A stretch of DNA of 51,886 nucleotides from Mucilaginibacter sp. (GTDB taxonomy: Bacteria > Bacteroidota > Bacteroidia > Sphingobacteriales > Sphingobacteriaceae), in assembly GCA_028287895.1 (NCBI GenBank), contig JAQBOV010000021.1, positions 1-51,886 on the forward strand, given 5' to 3'. The position numbers and the translations under genes are program-made. Positions 42,242-50,668 of the stretch are shown here, piece by piece (positions within the stretch are counted from its first letter, which is position 1; the number at the start of each line of letters is the position of its first letter). Below the pieces are notes generated by a model. It worked only from the letters and a program-made list of their open reading frames with translations. It was not told the DNA's origin and did not search any database.

Positions 42242-43786
42242 TTAATTATTTAAGAGTGATAATGCTTTTCTATCCACCTTATTATTATCATTAAGTGGAA
42301 TATTTTCGATTTGAACTAATTTTACAGGGATCATATATTCTGGAAGAAACCGTAACATTTCTTTTTTGAGCTCTTCTTCATTAAATATTTTTTTTTCAAT
42401 GAATCCAACCAAATAATTTAAACCTTGTTCATTTTTTTTAGCAATTACTGTAACTGGGCTTGCAACTATATCATAAATTACTTTCTCAATTTCTGGAATC
42501 TCAATTCGGTATCCATTGATCTTACACTGAAAATCTTTTCTCCCATGAAATAATAGATTCCCGTATTTGTTGACAGAGCACATATCTCCAGTTTTGTAAC
42601 AACGGGTATTTGTCCCATTCACTAGCAGATTAATGAACATGTTTTCGTGTTCATGTCCGACATATTCATCTACAACTTGTTTCCCATAAAAGCACAATTC
42701 TCCTGTTTCACCAACGGGTACCAATTTTCCATCGTCATTTATAATTATAAATTCAATCCCAGGAAAAGGAGTACCAATTGGCACTATGTTATTTACGCTT
42801 TCTAATTCAGATTGAGTTTTGTCCCAAATATACCTGGTGCATTTAATCGTTACTTCTGTAGGTCCGTAAAAATTATCAATACGACCATTAGGAATTACAC
42901 TACTCCACCCTACAGTGGCATCTTGGTATAAAGCATCACCTATAAAAAAACTATAGCGTAAAGAGGGCAAAGAAATTTTTGACAAATAATTTTTCAAAAA
43001 TAAGATTACAGTAGGAACCATGCTTACAACCGTAATCTTATAATCTTGTAACATTTTAATAATCTCAAGAAATTTCATTCTTCCAGTCTCATTTTCGAGC
43101 GCATAACATGAAGCACCAATAGACAACGGTACAAACATGGAAAAATAAGAGACATCAAAAGTGAAATCAAAAACTTGTAAAAAACGATCTTCTTCTGTAA
43201 AGTCATAATTTGTTTTATCAAAATAATACTGCAGAAAATCATGTACATTTTTCTTTGAAACTGGAACTCCTTTGGGCTTTCCTGTACTTCCAGAAGTAAA
43301 AAGTATATAAGCCATTTCTTTAAAAGAGGTATTATGAATTACAGTGGAATGTGCTTCAATAAATTTTTGCCTTTTCAGATTTAGAATTAATTGAGAATAG
43401 TTTTTAATAAAATCAAATTGCTGCTTGATATTATCTTCTACTTTACTAGAAAACAAAACCATACTTGGTGTGGTTTTATCAAATGAATACTGTATCCTTT
43501 CTGGCGCCATATCAGGCTTAAAAGGAAGTATCACATTCCCACTTAATGAGATAGCCAATATACCAGCGTAGGTAAACTCATTTAATTCATCTGCAATTGC
43601 AATCACACATCCAGTGATTTTTAAATTTTTTTCAATCGCTTCTCGGATCTCCGATACAATTTCAAATAATTCAATATATGTATAATATTTTCCATTACAA
43701 AATAAGGCTACGCGTTGTGGATGCAGTTTGACAACTTCTTCAAAATGGTGCGCTATAGGTAATTCCATATAGAGTTTTTTAATCAA
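42242..43786 (-). CDS. AMP-forming adenylation enzyme (DltA-like)
   Basis: The 514-residue protein matches the amino-acid adenylation family in length and motifs. LFTSGSTGKPKGVPVSKKNV is the ATP-binding A3 loop, FDFTFDVSYFSMF the A4 region with the Asp that holds an amino group, NFYGPTEVTIKCTRY the A5 region, GELCFYGKQVVDEYVG the A6/A7 region, YKTGDMCSVNKYGNLLFHGR the A7/A8 hinge, and NDNNKVDRKALSL the C-terminal A10 Lys region. DltA activates D-alanine and loads it on DltC. The A4 Asp favours an amino acid here too, but the exact substrate is not readable. It is the first gene of the cassette and its upstream 230 bp are AT-rich. Confidence 0.85.
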   Translation of the reverse strand: MIKKLYMELPIAHHFEEVVKLHPQRVALFCNGKYYTYIELFEIVSEIREAIEKNLKITGCVIAIADELNEFTYAGILAISLSGNVILPFKPDMAPERIQYSFDKTTPSMVLFSSKVEDNIKQQFDFIKNYSQLILNLKRQKFIEAHSTVIHNTSFKEMAYILFTSGSTGKPKGVPVSKKNVHDFLQYYFDKTNYDFTEEDRFLQVFDFTFDVSYFSMFVPLSIGASCYALENETGRMKFLEIIKMLQDYKITVVSMVPTVILFLKNYLSKISLPSLRYSFFIGDALYQDATVGWSSVIPNGRIDNFYGPTEVTIKCTRYIWDKTQSELESVNNIVPIGTPFPGIEFIIINDDGKLVPVGETGELCFYGKQVVDEYVGHEHENMFINLLVNGTNTRCYKTGDMCSVNKYGNLLFHGRKDFQCKINGYRIEIPEIEKVIYDIVASPVTVIAKKNEQGLNYLVGFIEKKIFNEEELKKEMLRFLPEYMIPVKLVQIENIPLNDNNKVDRKALSLLNN

Positions 43787-44020
43787 TTTCTAATATTCGT
43801 ATTTAAATTAAAACTTATGATATAGTCCACATATCTTATAATATATAATATCTCAATCAAGCTATTATCACCGTCCCTTTAATGTACTCCCCTTTGTTAG
43901 GACAAAAATCTTAAATTAAATAATCTTGTTATTGTTGTTTGAGGCGTGGGAATGTGGTAATCTCCCTTTAGAGTTTTCCATATTTCCATGCCTTTTCTTT
44001 TTGCTTCTTTTTCTTTAACC

Positions 44021-44622
44021 CTAAGCCGCCAAAAGTGTATAACTTTCTGCGGGTGTCTGGTAATTTAATGAATGATGCCTCCTTTCCTGATTATAGAAAT
44101 TAACGTACAACTTTATTCCTTTAAATAGCCCCAGGCCATCTTCTGCAGGTTGTAAATTACACGTGTTCGTATTTCAAACTGCGCCGGAAGCGCTCAATGT
44201 AAATGTTATCCAAAGCGCGTCCTTTACCATCCATCGATATCTTTATGTTATTATCCAGGAGAACCTGGGTGAATTCATGGGAAGTGAACTGGCTACCCTG
44301 ATCGGTATTACACATCTCCGGCTTCCCATGCAGGACAATGGTCTCTTTAAGCACCGAGGTACACCATTCGGCATCCATCGTGTTGGATACAATGCAGGAT
44401 ATACCGGGTTTTAACATCTATAATAGCCATCATGTACATAAAACCATTTTTCCGTTCTATCTTAAGTCCCCTGAGTGGATATTCCGAACAAAGTTTACCA
44501 GCATTCCGCTCTGAAAGTTTACCACGTTTTCCGAAGGAAACCTTACCAGTGGCTGCAGGTTTACAACACTTTGGATGTGTGTAATTATTATCAATATTAG
44601 CTATTATTTTCTCTTTCTCCAA
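44021..44622 (-). pseudogene. Degenerate IS3-family transposase (OrfB-like)
   Basis: On the minus strand the pieces NGFMYMMAIIDVKTRYILHC, then WCTSVLKETIVLHGKPEMCN, TDQGSQFTSHEFTQVLLDNN, GKGRALDNIYIERFRRSLKY, and finally GIKLYVNFYNQERRHHSLNY with TPAESYTLLAA and stop lie in order but in different frames, so at least two frameshifts are present. They match the catalytic core of IS3-family transposases: the second Asp (NTDQGSQF) and the Glu (IYIERF) of the DDE triad are readable, while the first Asp region is disrupted. It cannot be active. Terminal inverted repeats could not be placed with confidence. Confidence 0.85.
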
Positions 44623-44667
44623 GAACTACCCAAAAGATCAATTTGATGGGCAGAAGCTGTCAATCTG

Positions 44668-44874
44668 TCAAGTAACTGTCGGCAAGGGTTGCTTCATTGA
44701 TGAAGGCATACCGCCATCCTTTATCGAGTAGTTTTTCTTGAGTTGTTTATCACTTACAAAATGTGGCGTATCAAGATAGTGATTAGCCCCTTTGTGGGTC
44801 ACACGGATTTTTACATTATAAGTGCCATCCGCCTTTTTGTGATGCTTGAAGATTTTAATGCCTACAGTGGCCAT
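44668..44874 (-). pseudogene. N-terminal fragment of a tyrosine recombinase (integrase)
   Basis: The frame opens at 44895, but the ATG at 44874 gives MATVGIKIFKHHKKADGTYN then VKIRVTHKGANHYLDTPHFV, the arm-binding N-terminal domain of Bacteroidota tyrosine recombinases. The normal continuation (core-binding and catalytic domains with Arg, His and Tyr) is missing after about 55 residues, where the frame diverges. It is thus a truncated remnant, lying 180 bp from the 3' end of tRNA-Phe, the usual place for an island integrase. Confidence 0.7.
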
Positions 44875-45013
44875 AATCAATGGTCTAAGGCGCAAATCGT
44901 TGTAACGTATTTGTAACGTAGATGCGCGTAATTCAACAAAAAATTATGTAAAACCTGACCCGGATGGAACTACCCGGCAAGCAATGTCCAAAACTAAAAA
45001 CTGCCTTTAGACA

Positions 45014-45049
45014 CAAAAAAAGGCCTTTTCTGTATGGAAAAGACCTTTT
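45014..45049 (-). terminator. Rho-independent terminator of tRNA-Phe
   Basis: Read on the minus strand, AAAAGGTCTTTTC (45049-45037) pairs with GAAAAGGCCTTTT (45030-45018) around a 6-base loop with one G-U pair, followed directly by TTTT. It begins 9 bp after the tRNA 3' end, exactly where the tRNA transcript should end. Confidence 0.85.
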
Positions 45050-45057
45050 GAATGTTG

Positions 45058-45130
45058 TGGTATCAGCTGGAATCGAACCAGCGACACAAGGATTTTCAGT
45101 CCTTTGCTCTACCAACTGAGCTATGATACC
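45058..45130 (-). tRNA. tRNA-Phe (GAA)
   Basis: The 73-nt minus-strand gene starts GGTATCATAGCTCAGTTGG, with the D arm intact. The anticodon stem-loop GGACTGAAAATCCTT has GAA as anticodon. The T arm reads TGGTTCGATTCCAG and the acceptor stem closes with GATACC plus discriminator A. CCA is not encoded. A TACATTTG -7 box lies 16 bp upstream and a terminator directly downstream. tRNA 3' ends are common integration sites, and the AT-rich segment with an integrase remnant lies on this side. Confidence 0.96.
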
Positions 45131-45145
45131 ATCCCGTTGGGGCTG

Positions 45146-45153
45146 CAAATGTA
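45146..45153 (-). promoter_or_regulatory. -7 promoter element of tRNA-Phe
   Basis: On the minus strand TACATTTG matches TAnnTTTG and is followed by GCA as in the rpsF promoter of this window. The -33 element is weak (TTTTC). The predicted start lies about 10 bases before the mature tRNA. Confidence 0.6.
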
Positions 45154-45306
45154 CTCTGTTTTTTTATTTCTGAAAACTTTTTTTGAAAAAAAGGCTAAAC
45201 GGTCATGAATTTCAATTAAATCAACTTATTTAACCAAACCTACCTCCCAGCAGGCCGTCTAACGCAATCAAACTATCTCAATCCTTTCAACTTTCCAAAT
45301 AAAAAT

Positions 45307-45314
45307 TAACTTTG
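45307..45314 (+). promoter_or_regulatory. -7 promoter element of the iron-sulfur reductase operon
   Basis: TAACTTTG matches TAnnTTTG and lies 22 bp before the ATG at 45337. The -33 position carries only a weak TTTC (45285-45288). Confidence 0.5.
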
Positions 45315-45336
45315 AGAAATTTACTATGCAAGCATA

Positions 45337-46638
45337 ATGATTGGGCAGATCATATTTATCATCATTTTAATAGCAGCTGTTTACCTGTTTAGTAAAAACG
45401 CCGGTAAGATCAGGCGTAATATACTACTGGGCAGGGATACCGACCGTTCGGATCATCCTGCCCAAAGGTGGAAAACAATGGCTAAAATTGCCCTGGGTCA
45501 AACCAAAATGACTAAGCGTCCCTTTGCAGCGGTGATGCACTTCTTTATTTATGCAGGCTTTGTTATTATTAATATTGAAGTATTGGAGATACTGATCGAT
45601 GGTATATTTGGCTCGCACCGTATCTTTTCGCGCCCATTGGGAAGTTTGTATGGATTGCTGATCGGCGGGTTCGAAATACTGGCCGTTTTGGTACTGATCG
45701 CTTGCTTTACTTTTCTGGCCCGCAGAAATATCGCCCATTTAAAACGCTTTAGCGGGATTGAGATGACTTCCTGGCCTAAGTCGGATGCCAATTATATCCT
45801 GATCATCGAAATATTGCTGATGACCGCATTTCTAACTATGAATGCGGCGGATCATAAATTGCAGCTATTGAATTTTGGCCGCTATATCAAAGCCGGCAGT
45901 TTCCCGGTAAGCGCGTTTATCGGCCCATTGTTACCTGATAGTACAAAAGGACTGGAGGTGGCAGAACGCGGCTGCTGGTGGTTCCACATCATTGGTATAC
46001 TGGCCTTTTTAAATTATTTACCTTATTCCAAGCATTTTCATATCCTGCTGGCTTTCCCAAATACGTATTACTCCAACCTTAACGCCAAGGGGCAGTTCAC
46101 CAATATGGCATCGGTAACCAATGAAGTGAAAGCGATGCTGGATCCATCATTCATTCCTGGAACGACCGGTGAAGCCGCACGTTTTGGCGCAAAAGATGTA
46201 ACCGACCTCACCTGGAAGAACCTGATGGAGGCCTATACCTGTACCGAATGCGGCAGATGCACGTCGGTTTGCCCGGCCAATCAAACAGGTAAACTACTAT
46301 CGCCGCGTAAGATCATGATGGACACGCGTGACCGGGTGAGCGAGATTGGTAATAACCTTGATCAGCACGGCAAAGATTATAAAGATGAAAAGGCATTGCT
46401 GGATAATTACATCACCCGCGAAGAACTTTGGGCATGTACCACCTGTAATGCCTGTGTAGAAGCCTGCCCGGTGAATATCAACCCATTGGAGATCATCACC
46501 GAAATGCGCAGGTATATTGTTATGGAAGAATCGCAGGCACCTGCAAGCTTAAACAACATGTTTGGCAACGTGGAGAACAACGGCGCCCCCTGGAAGTATT
46601 CAAATGCGGACCGGTTTAACTGGAACGATAGTCAATAG
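45337..46638 (+). CDS. Membrane (Fe-S)-binding reductase subunit (HdrC/GlpC-like)
   Basis: The 433-residue protein has about five hydrophobic segments in the first 240 residues, in the style of a cytochrome b/NarI-like membrane anchor. A soluble domain follows with two 4Fe-4S motifs, CTECGRCTSVCPANQTGK and CTTCNACVEACPVNINP. This is the HdrC/GlpC/LutB-type electron-transfer subunit; the anchor suggests exchange of electrons with the quinone pool. It forms an operon with the HdrB-like gene that follows, separated by 76 bp that contain an inverted repeat. Such pairs are widespread in Bacteroidota, and the electron donor is not known. Confidence 0.88.
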   Translation: MIGQIIFIIILIAAVYLFSKNAGKIRRNILLGRDTDRSDHPAQRWKTMAKIALGQTKMTKRPFAAVMHFFIYAGFVIINIEVLEILIDGIFGSHRIFSRPLGSLYGLLIGGFEILAVLVLIACFTFLARRNIAHLKRFSGIEMTSWPKSDANYILIIEILLMTAFLTMNAADHKLQLLNFGRYIKAGSFPVSAFIGPLLPDSTKGLEVAERGCWWFHIIGILAFLNYLPYSKHFHILLAFPNTYYSNLNAKGQFTNMASVTNEVKAMLDPSFIPGTTGEAARFGAKDVTDLTWKNLMEAYTCTECGRCTSVCPANQTGKLLSPRKIMMDTRDRVSEIGNNLDQHGKDYKDEKALLDNYITREELWACTTCNACVEACPVNINPLEIITEMRRYIVMEESQAPASLNNMFGNVENNGAPWKYSNADRFNWNDSQ

Positions 46639-46644
46639 TCATTT

Positions 46645-46686
46645 GTCAATTAGTCATTTTTGCTTTGGGCTTAATGACTAATTGAC
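46645..46686. repeat. Perfect 14-bp inverted repeat between the reductase genes
   Basis: GTCAATTAGTCATT (46645-46658) and AATGACTAATTGAC (46673-46686) are exact reverse complements with a 14-base loop. Additional GTCAAT and GTCATT words flank them on both sides. It resembles the short palindromic repeats found between genes in Sphingobacteriaceae and may modulate downstream expression or mRNA stability. It is not followed by a T-run. Confidence 0.65.
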
Positions 46687-46714
46687 TTATGGTCAATGAC
46701 CCAACGACTAATAT

Positions 46715-47506
46715 ATGAGTGAAGTAAAAGTACTGACAATGGCCGAAATGGCCGCTCAAGGCCAGGAACCCGAAATATTATTTTGGGTGGGGTGTGCAGG
46801 CAGTTTTGACGAACGGGCGCAGCGAATTACCCGTGATATTTGTAAAATATTGAACCATGTAGGCATCCGTTTTGCCGTTTTGGGTACGGAAGAAAGCTGT
46901 ACGGGTGATCCCGCAAAGCGTGCCGGTAATGAGTTCCTTTTCCAGATGCAGGCGATGGTAAATATTCAGGTGCTGAATGGCTACCATATTAAAAAGATAG
47001 TAACCGGCTGCCCGCACTGCTTTAATACCATCCGCAATGAATACCCGGGCCTGGGCGGTAATTATCAGGTGATCCATCATTCGCAACTGATACAGCAATT
47101 GATTGATGAAGGAAAACTAAAAGCTGAAGGCGGCGAAAGCTTTAAGGGGAAGCGCATTACTTTTCACGACCCATGCTACCTGGGCAGGGGGAATAATATT
47201 TATGAGGCCCCCCGTAAAGCGCTGGAAATTTTGGATGCCGACCTGGTTGAAATGAAGCGCTGCAGATCAAACGGTCTATGCTGCGGGGCGGGAGGGGCGC
47301 AAATGTTCAAAGAGCCCGAGAAAGGCAATAAGGATATCAACGTTGAACGGATGGAGGATGTGCTGGAAAGCAAAGCTACTGTAGTAGCAGCTGCCTGTCC
47401 TTTTTGTATGACTATGCTGCGCGACGGTGTAAAGCACATCGAAAAAGAACAGGAAATTCAGGTATTGGATATTGCTGAGATCACCGTTAGGGCAAACGGC
47501 CTATAG
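46715..47506 (+). CDS. HdrB-like (CCG-domain) oxidoreductase subunit
   Basis: The 263-residue cytoplasmic protein has two cysteine-rich CCG domains. The first has WVGCAGSFDERAQ, GTEESCTGDPAKRAGNEFLF and VTGCPHCFNT. The second has FHDPCYLGRGN, then CCGAGGAQMFKEPEKG and AAACPFCMTML. In HdrB and LutA such motifs bind non-cubane or cubane iron-sulfur clusters that reduce disulfides or oxidise lactate or glycerol phosphate. It pairs with the membrane subunit upstream. Its last 6 bp overlap the end of a convergent gene. The physiological substrate is not readable. Confidence 0.88.
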   Translation: MSEVKVLTMAEMAAQGQEPEILFWVGCAGSFDERAQRITRDICKILNHVGIRFAVLGTEESCTGDPAKRAGNEFLFQMQAMVNIQVLNGYHIKKIVTGCPHCFNTIRNEYPGLGGNYQVIHHSQLIQQLIDEGKLKAEGGESFKGKRITFHDPCYLGRGNNIYEAPRKALEILDADLVEMKRCRSNGLCCGAGGAQMFKEPEKGNKDINVERMEDVLESKATVVAAACPFCMTMLRDGVKHIEKEQEIQVLDIAEITVRANGL

Positions 47507-47983
47507 CTTTTTATCTTTAAAGTAGGTTATCGCATTATTAAGGCTATCTAAACGTTCCGGTGAAATGTTTTTTACAGGGATACTCAGCGCGGTTGCCATA
47601 GAGTCTATATTACCTTTCGGATCATCATAGGTTTGTACGATAATGTCATCCGCAATAGTTTTAAATCGCAAGCGGCCGGCTGTAGTGGTTCCCAGGTAAT
47701 TGACGCTGTCCAGCTTGTTTAAACTAAAGGAATAATACTCCTGGTTGCCGTGTTGATAAGTTTTTCTGAAGCGGATGAAATGTCCGGGTGTGAGCATAAT
47801 TTCCCATTTCTTAAGTTTGCTATCTGTTGAAGGATCGAAGGACTCTGTCAGGCATTTATTGCTCCACTCAAGCCAGTCTTTTTCGCTCATTCCACGGCTA
47901 AAACCATAACCAAATGCGATAGAAAGCAGAATTAATAAGTTAATAAAGGCCTGTTTTGCTTTAGGAAGAATTGATTTTACCAT
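47501..47983 (-). CDS. Hypothetical membrane-anchored protein
   Basis: The 160-residue protein has an N-terminal helix (AFINLLILLSIAFGYGFSRG) and a periplasmic part with WLEWSNKCLTESFDPSTDSK, then KWEIMLTPGHFIRFRKTYQH. The rest is beta-rich and ends in a charged helix (SPERLDSLNNAITYFKDKKL). It occurs as a single gene converging with the HdrB-like gene. No family is recognised. Confidence 0.65.
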   Translation of the reverse strand: MVKSILPKAKQAFINLLILLSIAFGYGFSRGMSEKDWLEWSNKCLTESFDPSTDSKLKKWEIMLTPGHFIRFRKTYQHGNQEYYSFSLNKLDSVNYLGTTTAGRLRFKTIADDIIVQTYDDPKGNIDSMATALSIPVKNISPERLDSLNNAITYFKDKKL

Positions 47984-48029
47984 GACAACATTTTGTAATA
48001 CTAAGTTAATTAATTGAATAAATTTGTAA

Positions 48030-48515
48030 ATGCAATTTTCTGAACAATCAAGAGTGTGGATATACCAATCGGATAAAGAATTATACGATGAACAGGCGAA
48101 ACAATTGATGGATCAGCTGAATAATTTTGCCGCGGAATGGACTGCGCACAATCACCAGCTTAAAGCCAAAGCAGAGATAAGGTATAACCGTTTTCTAATA
48201 TTAATTGTTGACGAAAGCCAGGCAGGCGCCAGCGGGTGCTCTATTGATAAGTCGGTCAATTTTATGAAAAAAGTAGAACAGCAATTTGGTATTCACCTGT
48301 TTGATCGCTTTAATTTCGCCTATCGCGATGATGAAAAGGTGCTTACATCGCCACGCCATGAATTTGAAGAATTGTTAAAGAGCGGGAAAATCAATACGCA
48401 GACCATTGTATTTAACAATCTGGTACAAAATCTGCAGCAACTGGAAACCAAATGGGAAGTGCCGTTTAAAGATAGTTGGCATGTGCAGTTGTTCAGGGAT
48501 TTGATTGTAAGTTAG
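48030..48515 (+). CDS. Conserved hypothetical protein (Bacteroidota family)
   Basis: The 161-residue protein begins MQFSEQSRVWIYQSDKELYD, contains ILIVDESQAGASGCSIDKSV, and ends with WEVPFKDSWHVQLFRDLIVS. This pattern is a family common in Bacteroidota, often labelled ABC transporter ATPase in databases. It has no Walker motifs, so that label is not supported. It is soluble and lies alone upstream of a YdeI-like gene. Function unknown. Confidence 0.75.
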   Translation: MQFSEQSRVWIYQSDKELYDEQAKQLMDQLNNFAAEWTAHNHQLKAKAEIRYNRFLILIVDESQAGASGCSIDKSVNFMKKVEQQFGIHLFDRFNFAYRDDEKVLTSPRHEFEELLKSGKINTQTIVFNNLVQNLQQLETKWEVPFKDSWHVQLFRDLIVS

Positions 48516-48597
48516 GATTAAGCCCTGTGCTAACTGCCAAATATTATCCTGAGCTGATAAAATTGTTGAAGTAAAATAGAATTGCTAATTTTATTTT

Positions 48598-49206
48598 ATG
48601 GGACAGTACGACCAAAGGGTAGATGCATACATCGCCAGATCAGCAGCTTTTGCAAAGCCTATATTGACGCATATCAGGGAGGTGGTTCACCAGGCCTCCC
48701 CTTTGATCAACGAAACCATAAAATGGGGAATGCCCTTTTTCGACTATAAAGGGCCGGTGTGCATGATGGCAGCATTTAAGCAGCATTGTGGATTTGGATT
48801 CTGGAAGGCATCCAGGCTGAATGATCCCCAAGGATTGCTTCAGGGAAGCGATGCGGAAGCTGCAGCCGGCAGCTTTGGGCGTATTGCCAGTATTGCTGAT
48901 TTGCCTGGTGAGGACGCGCTGACCGGGCTGATACTCCAGATGATCGCATTAAATGAAAGCGGAGTTAAGGAAATTAAAAAACCATCAGCACCAAAGCCGG
49001 AGCTTGCCATGCCGGATGATTTTGGGAAATTACTCAAGGGAAACTCTGCAGCAAAAGAGCACTTCGAAAAATTCAGCCCTTCAAATAAACGTGACTATTT
49101 GGAATGGTTTGAAGAAGCAAAAACAGACGCCACACGCGAAAAGCGGATGCAGCAGGCTATTGAGCAGATCACAGAAGGTAAATCACGGAATTGGAAATAT
49201 AAGTAA
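48598..49206 (+). CDS. YdeI/DUF1801 family protein
   Basis: The 202-residue protein starts MGQYDQRVDAYIARSAAFAK. It has the DUF1801 core (INETIKWGMPFFDYKGPVCM, then FKQHCGFGFWKASRLNDPQG) and the C-terminal YdeI-type segment (PSNKRDYLEWFEEAKTDATR, then RMQQAIEQITEGKSRNWKYK). The family has a TATA-binding-like fold and is linked in Bacillus to resistance to the AMP LL-37 (YdeI). The role here is unknown. It converges with mtgA, with a hairpin between. Confidence 0.85.
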   Translation: MGQYDQRVDAYIARSAAFAKPILTHIREVVHQASPLINETIKWGMPFFDYKGPVCMMAAFKQHCGFGFWKASRLNDPQGLLQGSDAEAAAGSFGRIASIADLPGEDALTGLILQMIALNESGVKEIKKPSAPKPELAMPDDFGKLLKGNSAAKEHFEKFSPSNKRDYLEWFEEAKTDATREKRMQQAIEQITEGKSRNWKYK

Positions 49207-49264
49207 ACTACTAAATTGTCATTCCGGTTCGGCGGCCAGGAATCTTCTCCAGCATGCCTGTAGC

Positions 49265-49286
49265 TGAGCGCGTTTCACTGCGCTCA
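49265..49286. terminator. Short hairpin between convergent genes
   Basis: TGAGCGC (49265-49271) and GCGCTCA (49280-49286) form a perfect 7-bp stem with an 8-base loop, midway between the YdeI-like and mtgA stops. There is no T-run on either side. It could end transcription in both directions only with help. Confidence 0.4.
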
Positions 49287-49309
49287 ACGTGGCAATCTTG
49301 ATGGAGGCC

Positions 49310-50002
49310 TTAAAAATCCAGCGGCCCCAATCTCCTCATATTCTTCCTTATAAGATATTGCCGGTGCCTTACATAATCACTTGGATTGGTGGGCGACCAT
49401 TTGAGCGGATCGGGCCAGATAGAAGCGATGGCCGCAGCCTCATGTCTGGTTAAATTCGAAGCCGATTTATGATAATAGGTCTCTGAGGCGGCCTCTACTC
49501 CGTAAACACCATCGCCCATTTCAATCTCGTTCAGGTAAACTTCCATGATGCGCTTTTTGCTCCAGAATATCTCAATCAGCAAGGTAAAATAAGCTTCAAT
49601 GCCTTTGCGTATATAGGAACGCCCTGGCCACAGGAAAACATTTTTTGCAGTTTGCTGCGAGATGGTGCTGCCGCCTATTAGTTTATGACTATGTGCATTT
49701 TTATCAATGGCCTTTTCCATCGCCTTAAAGTCAAACCCGAAATGATCCAAAAATTTCTGATCCTCGGCCGCTACGGCCGCGCGTTTCATCGGGTCGGCAA
49801 TATCATCAAAGTCTATCCACTGCTTATCAATTTTCCAGTCCTTGCCGGCTGATTTCCGTTCAAAACCGCGTGTGATCATCAGCCAGGTAACAGGCGGATT
49901 CACAAAGCGGTAAAATATCACCCAGAAAATGGAAATACCAAAGAATAAAATAACGACGAGTTTAACTATACGAAGGATAAGCTTTAGAAGGCCACTTTTC
50001 AT
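49310..50002 (-). CDS. mtgA: Monofunctional biosynthetic peptidoglycan transglycosylase
   Basis: The 230-residue protein polymerises lipid II into glycan strands. An N-terminal membrane anchor (LKLILRIVKLVVILFFGISI, then FWVIFYRFVNPP) precedes one GT51 domain. The catalytic Glu lies in AAEDQKFLDHFGFD. GGSTISQQTAKNVFLW and KRIMEVYLNEIEMGDGVYGV are the next conserved blocks, and AASETYYHKSA follows. No transpeptidase domain is present, so it is MtgA rather than a class A PBP. It is single and separated from the ribosomal operon by about 200 bp. Confidence 0.93.
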   Translation of the reverse strand: MKSGLLKLILRIVKLVVILFFGISIFWVIFYRFVNPPVTWLMITRGFERKSAGKDWKIDKQWIDFDDIADPMKRAAVAAEDQKFLDHFGFDFKAMEKAIDKNAHSHKLIGGSTISQQTAKNVFLWPGRSYIRKGIEAYFTLLIEIFWSKKRIMEVYLNEIEMGDGVYGVEAASETYYHKSASNLTRHEAAAIASIWPDPLKWSPTNPSDYVRHRQYLIRKNMRRLGPLDF

Positions 50003-50140
50003 GCGTCTAAAATATTCTATTTATTTCGAATGTCGAATGTTCAATTTTACACTATTGTTTGTTTTTCAATGGTGCTTAAGAAGGCTCCGCCGTTTCGAAT
50101 TTATTGATTACGTTAATTTACCTGTTTTACGTTTAATGCA

Positions 50141-50176
50141 AATAAAAAGGTGCTTAGTTTACACTAAACACCTTTT
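50141..50176 (-). terminator. Rho-independent terminator of the rpsF-rpsR-rplI operon
   Basis: On the minus strand AAAAGGTGTTTAGT (50176-50163) pairs with ACTAAGCACCTTTT (50158-50145) with one G-U pair and a 4-base loop, then TTTATT. It lies 33 bp after the rplI stop. Confidence 0.85.
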
Positions 50177-50208
50177 CTTAAAGTTTTTAATTAAATTTCG
50201 AAATCAAA

Positions 50209-50652
50209 TTACTCCGCTACTACTTCAAACGGAACTTTAACTTTCACTTCTTTGTGCAGGTTTAAATTTGCGATGTATTCACCAACAAATTTTGGTTCTG
50301 CGTCAAAAGTGATACGGCGACGGTCAACATCAAAGCCTTCTTTTTTCAAAGCATCGGCAATTTGGATGGTGTTGATAGCGCCAAATATTTTACCGCTTTC
50401 GCCGGCTTTTGCGCCGATGGTCAGTTTTACACCTTCCAGTTTGGCTGCAATAGCATCCGCATCCTTACGGATCTTTTCTTGTTTGAATTGTGCCTGTTTC
50501 AGGTTTTCAGCTAAAACTTTGCGGGCAGATTCAGTGGCCAGTTGTGCAAAACCCTTAGGGATTAAGAAATTGCGGCCATAACCTGGTTTTACCTTAACGA
50601 TATCGTCTTTCTCACCGAGGTTTTTTACGTCTTGTTTTAAAATAACTTCCAT
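50209..50652 (-). CDS. rplI: 50S ribosomal protein L9
   Basis: The 147-residue protein has the normal L9 length. The N-terminal domain starts MEVILKQDVKNLGEKDDIVK then VKPGYGRNFLIPKGFAQLAT, the L9 signature. A long central helix (ARKVLAENLKQAQFKQEKIR) joins it to the C-terminal domain (GKIFGAINTIQIADALKKEG, then GEYIANLNLHKEVKVKVPFE). It binds 23S rRNA near the L1 stalk. It is the last gene of the S6-S18-L9 operon, 16 bp after rpsR. Confidence 0.97.
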   Translation of the reverse strand: MEVILKQDVKNLGEKDDIVKVKPGYGRNFLIPKGFAQLATESARKVLAENLKQAQFKQEKIRKDADAIAAKLEGVKLTIGAKAGESGKIFGAINTIQIADALKKEGFDVDRRRITFDAEPKFVGEYIANLNLHKEVKVKVPFEVVAE

Positions 50653-50668
50653 TGCTTAAACCTCCTGA

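Noticed and set aside
38700..45130. Attachment-site repeat of the tRNA-Phe 3' end at the left of the island
   Set aside because: I searched by eye for the T-arm and acceptor-stem sequence between 38.7 and 45 kb and found no second copy.
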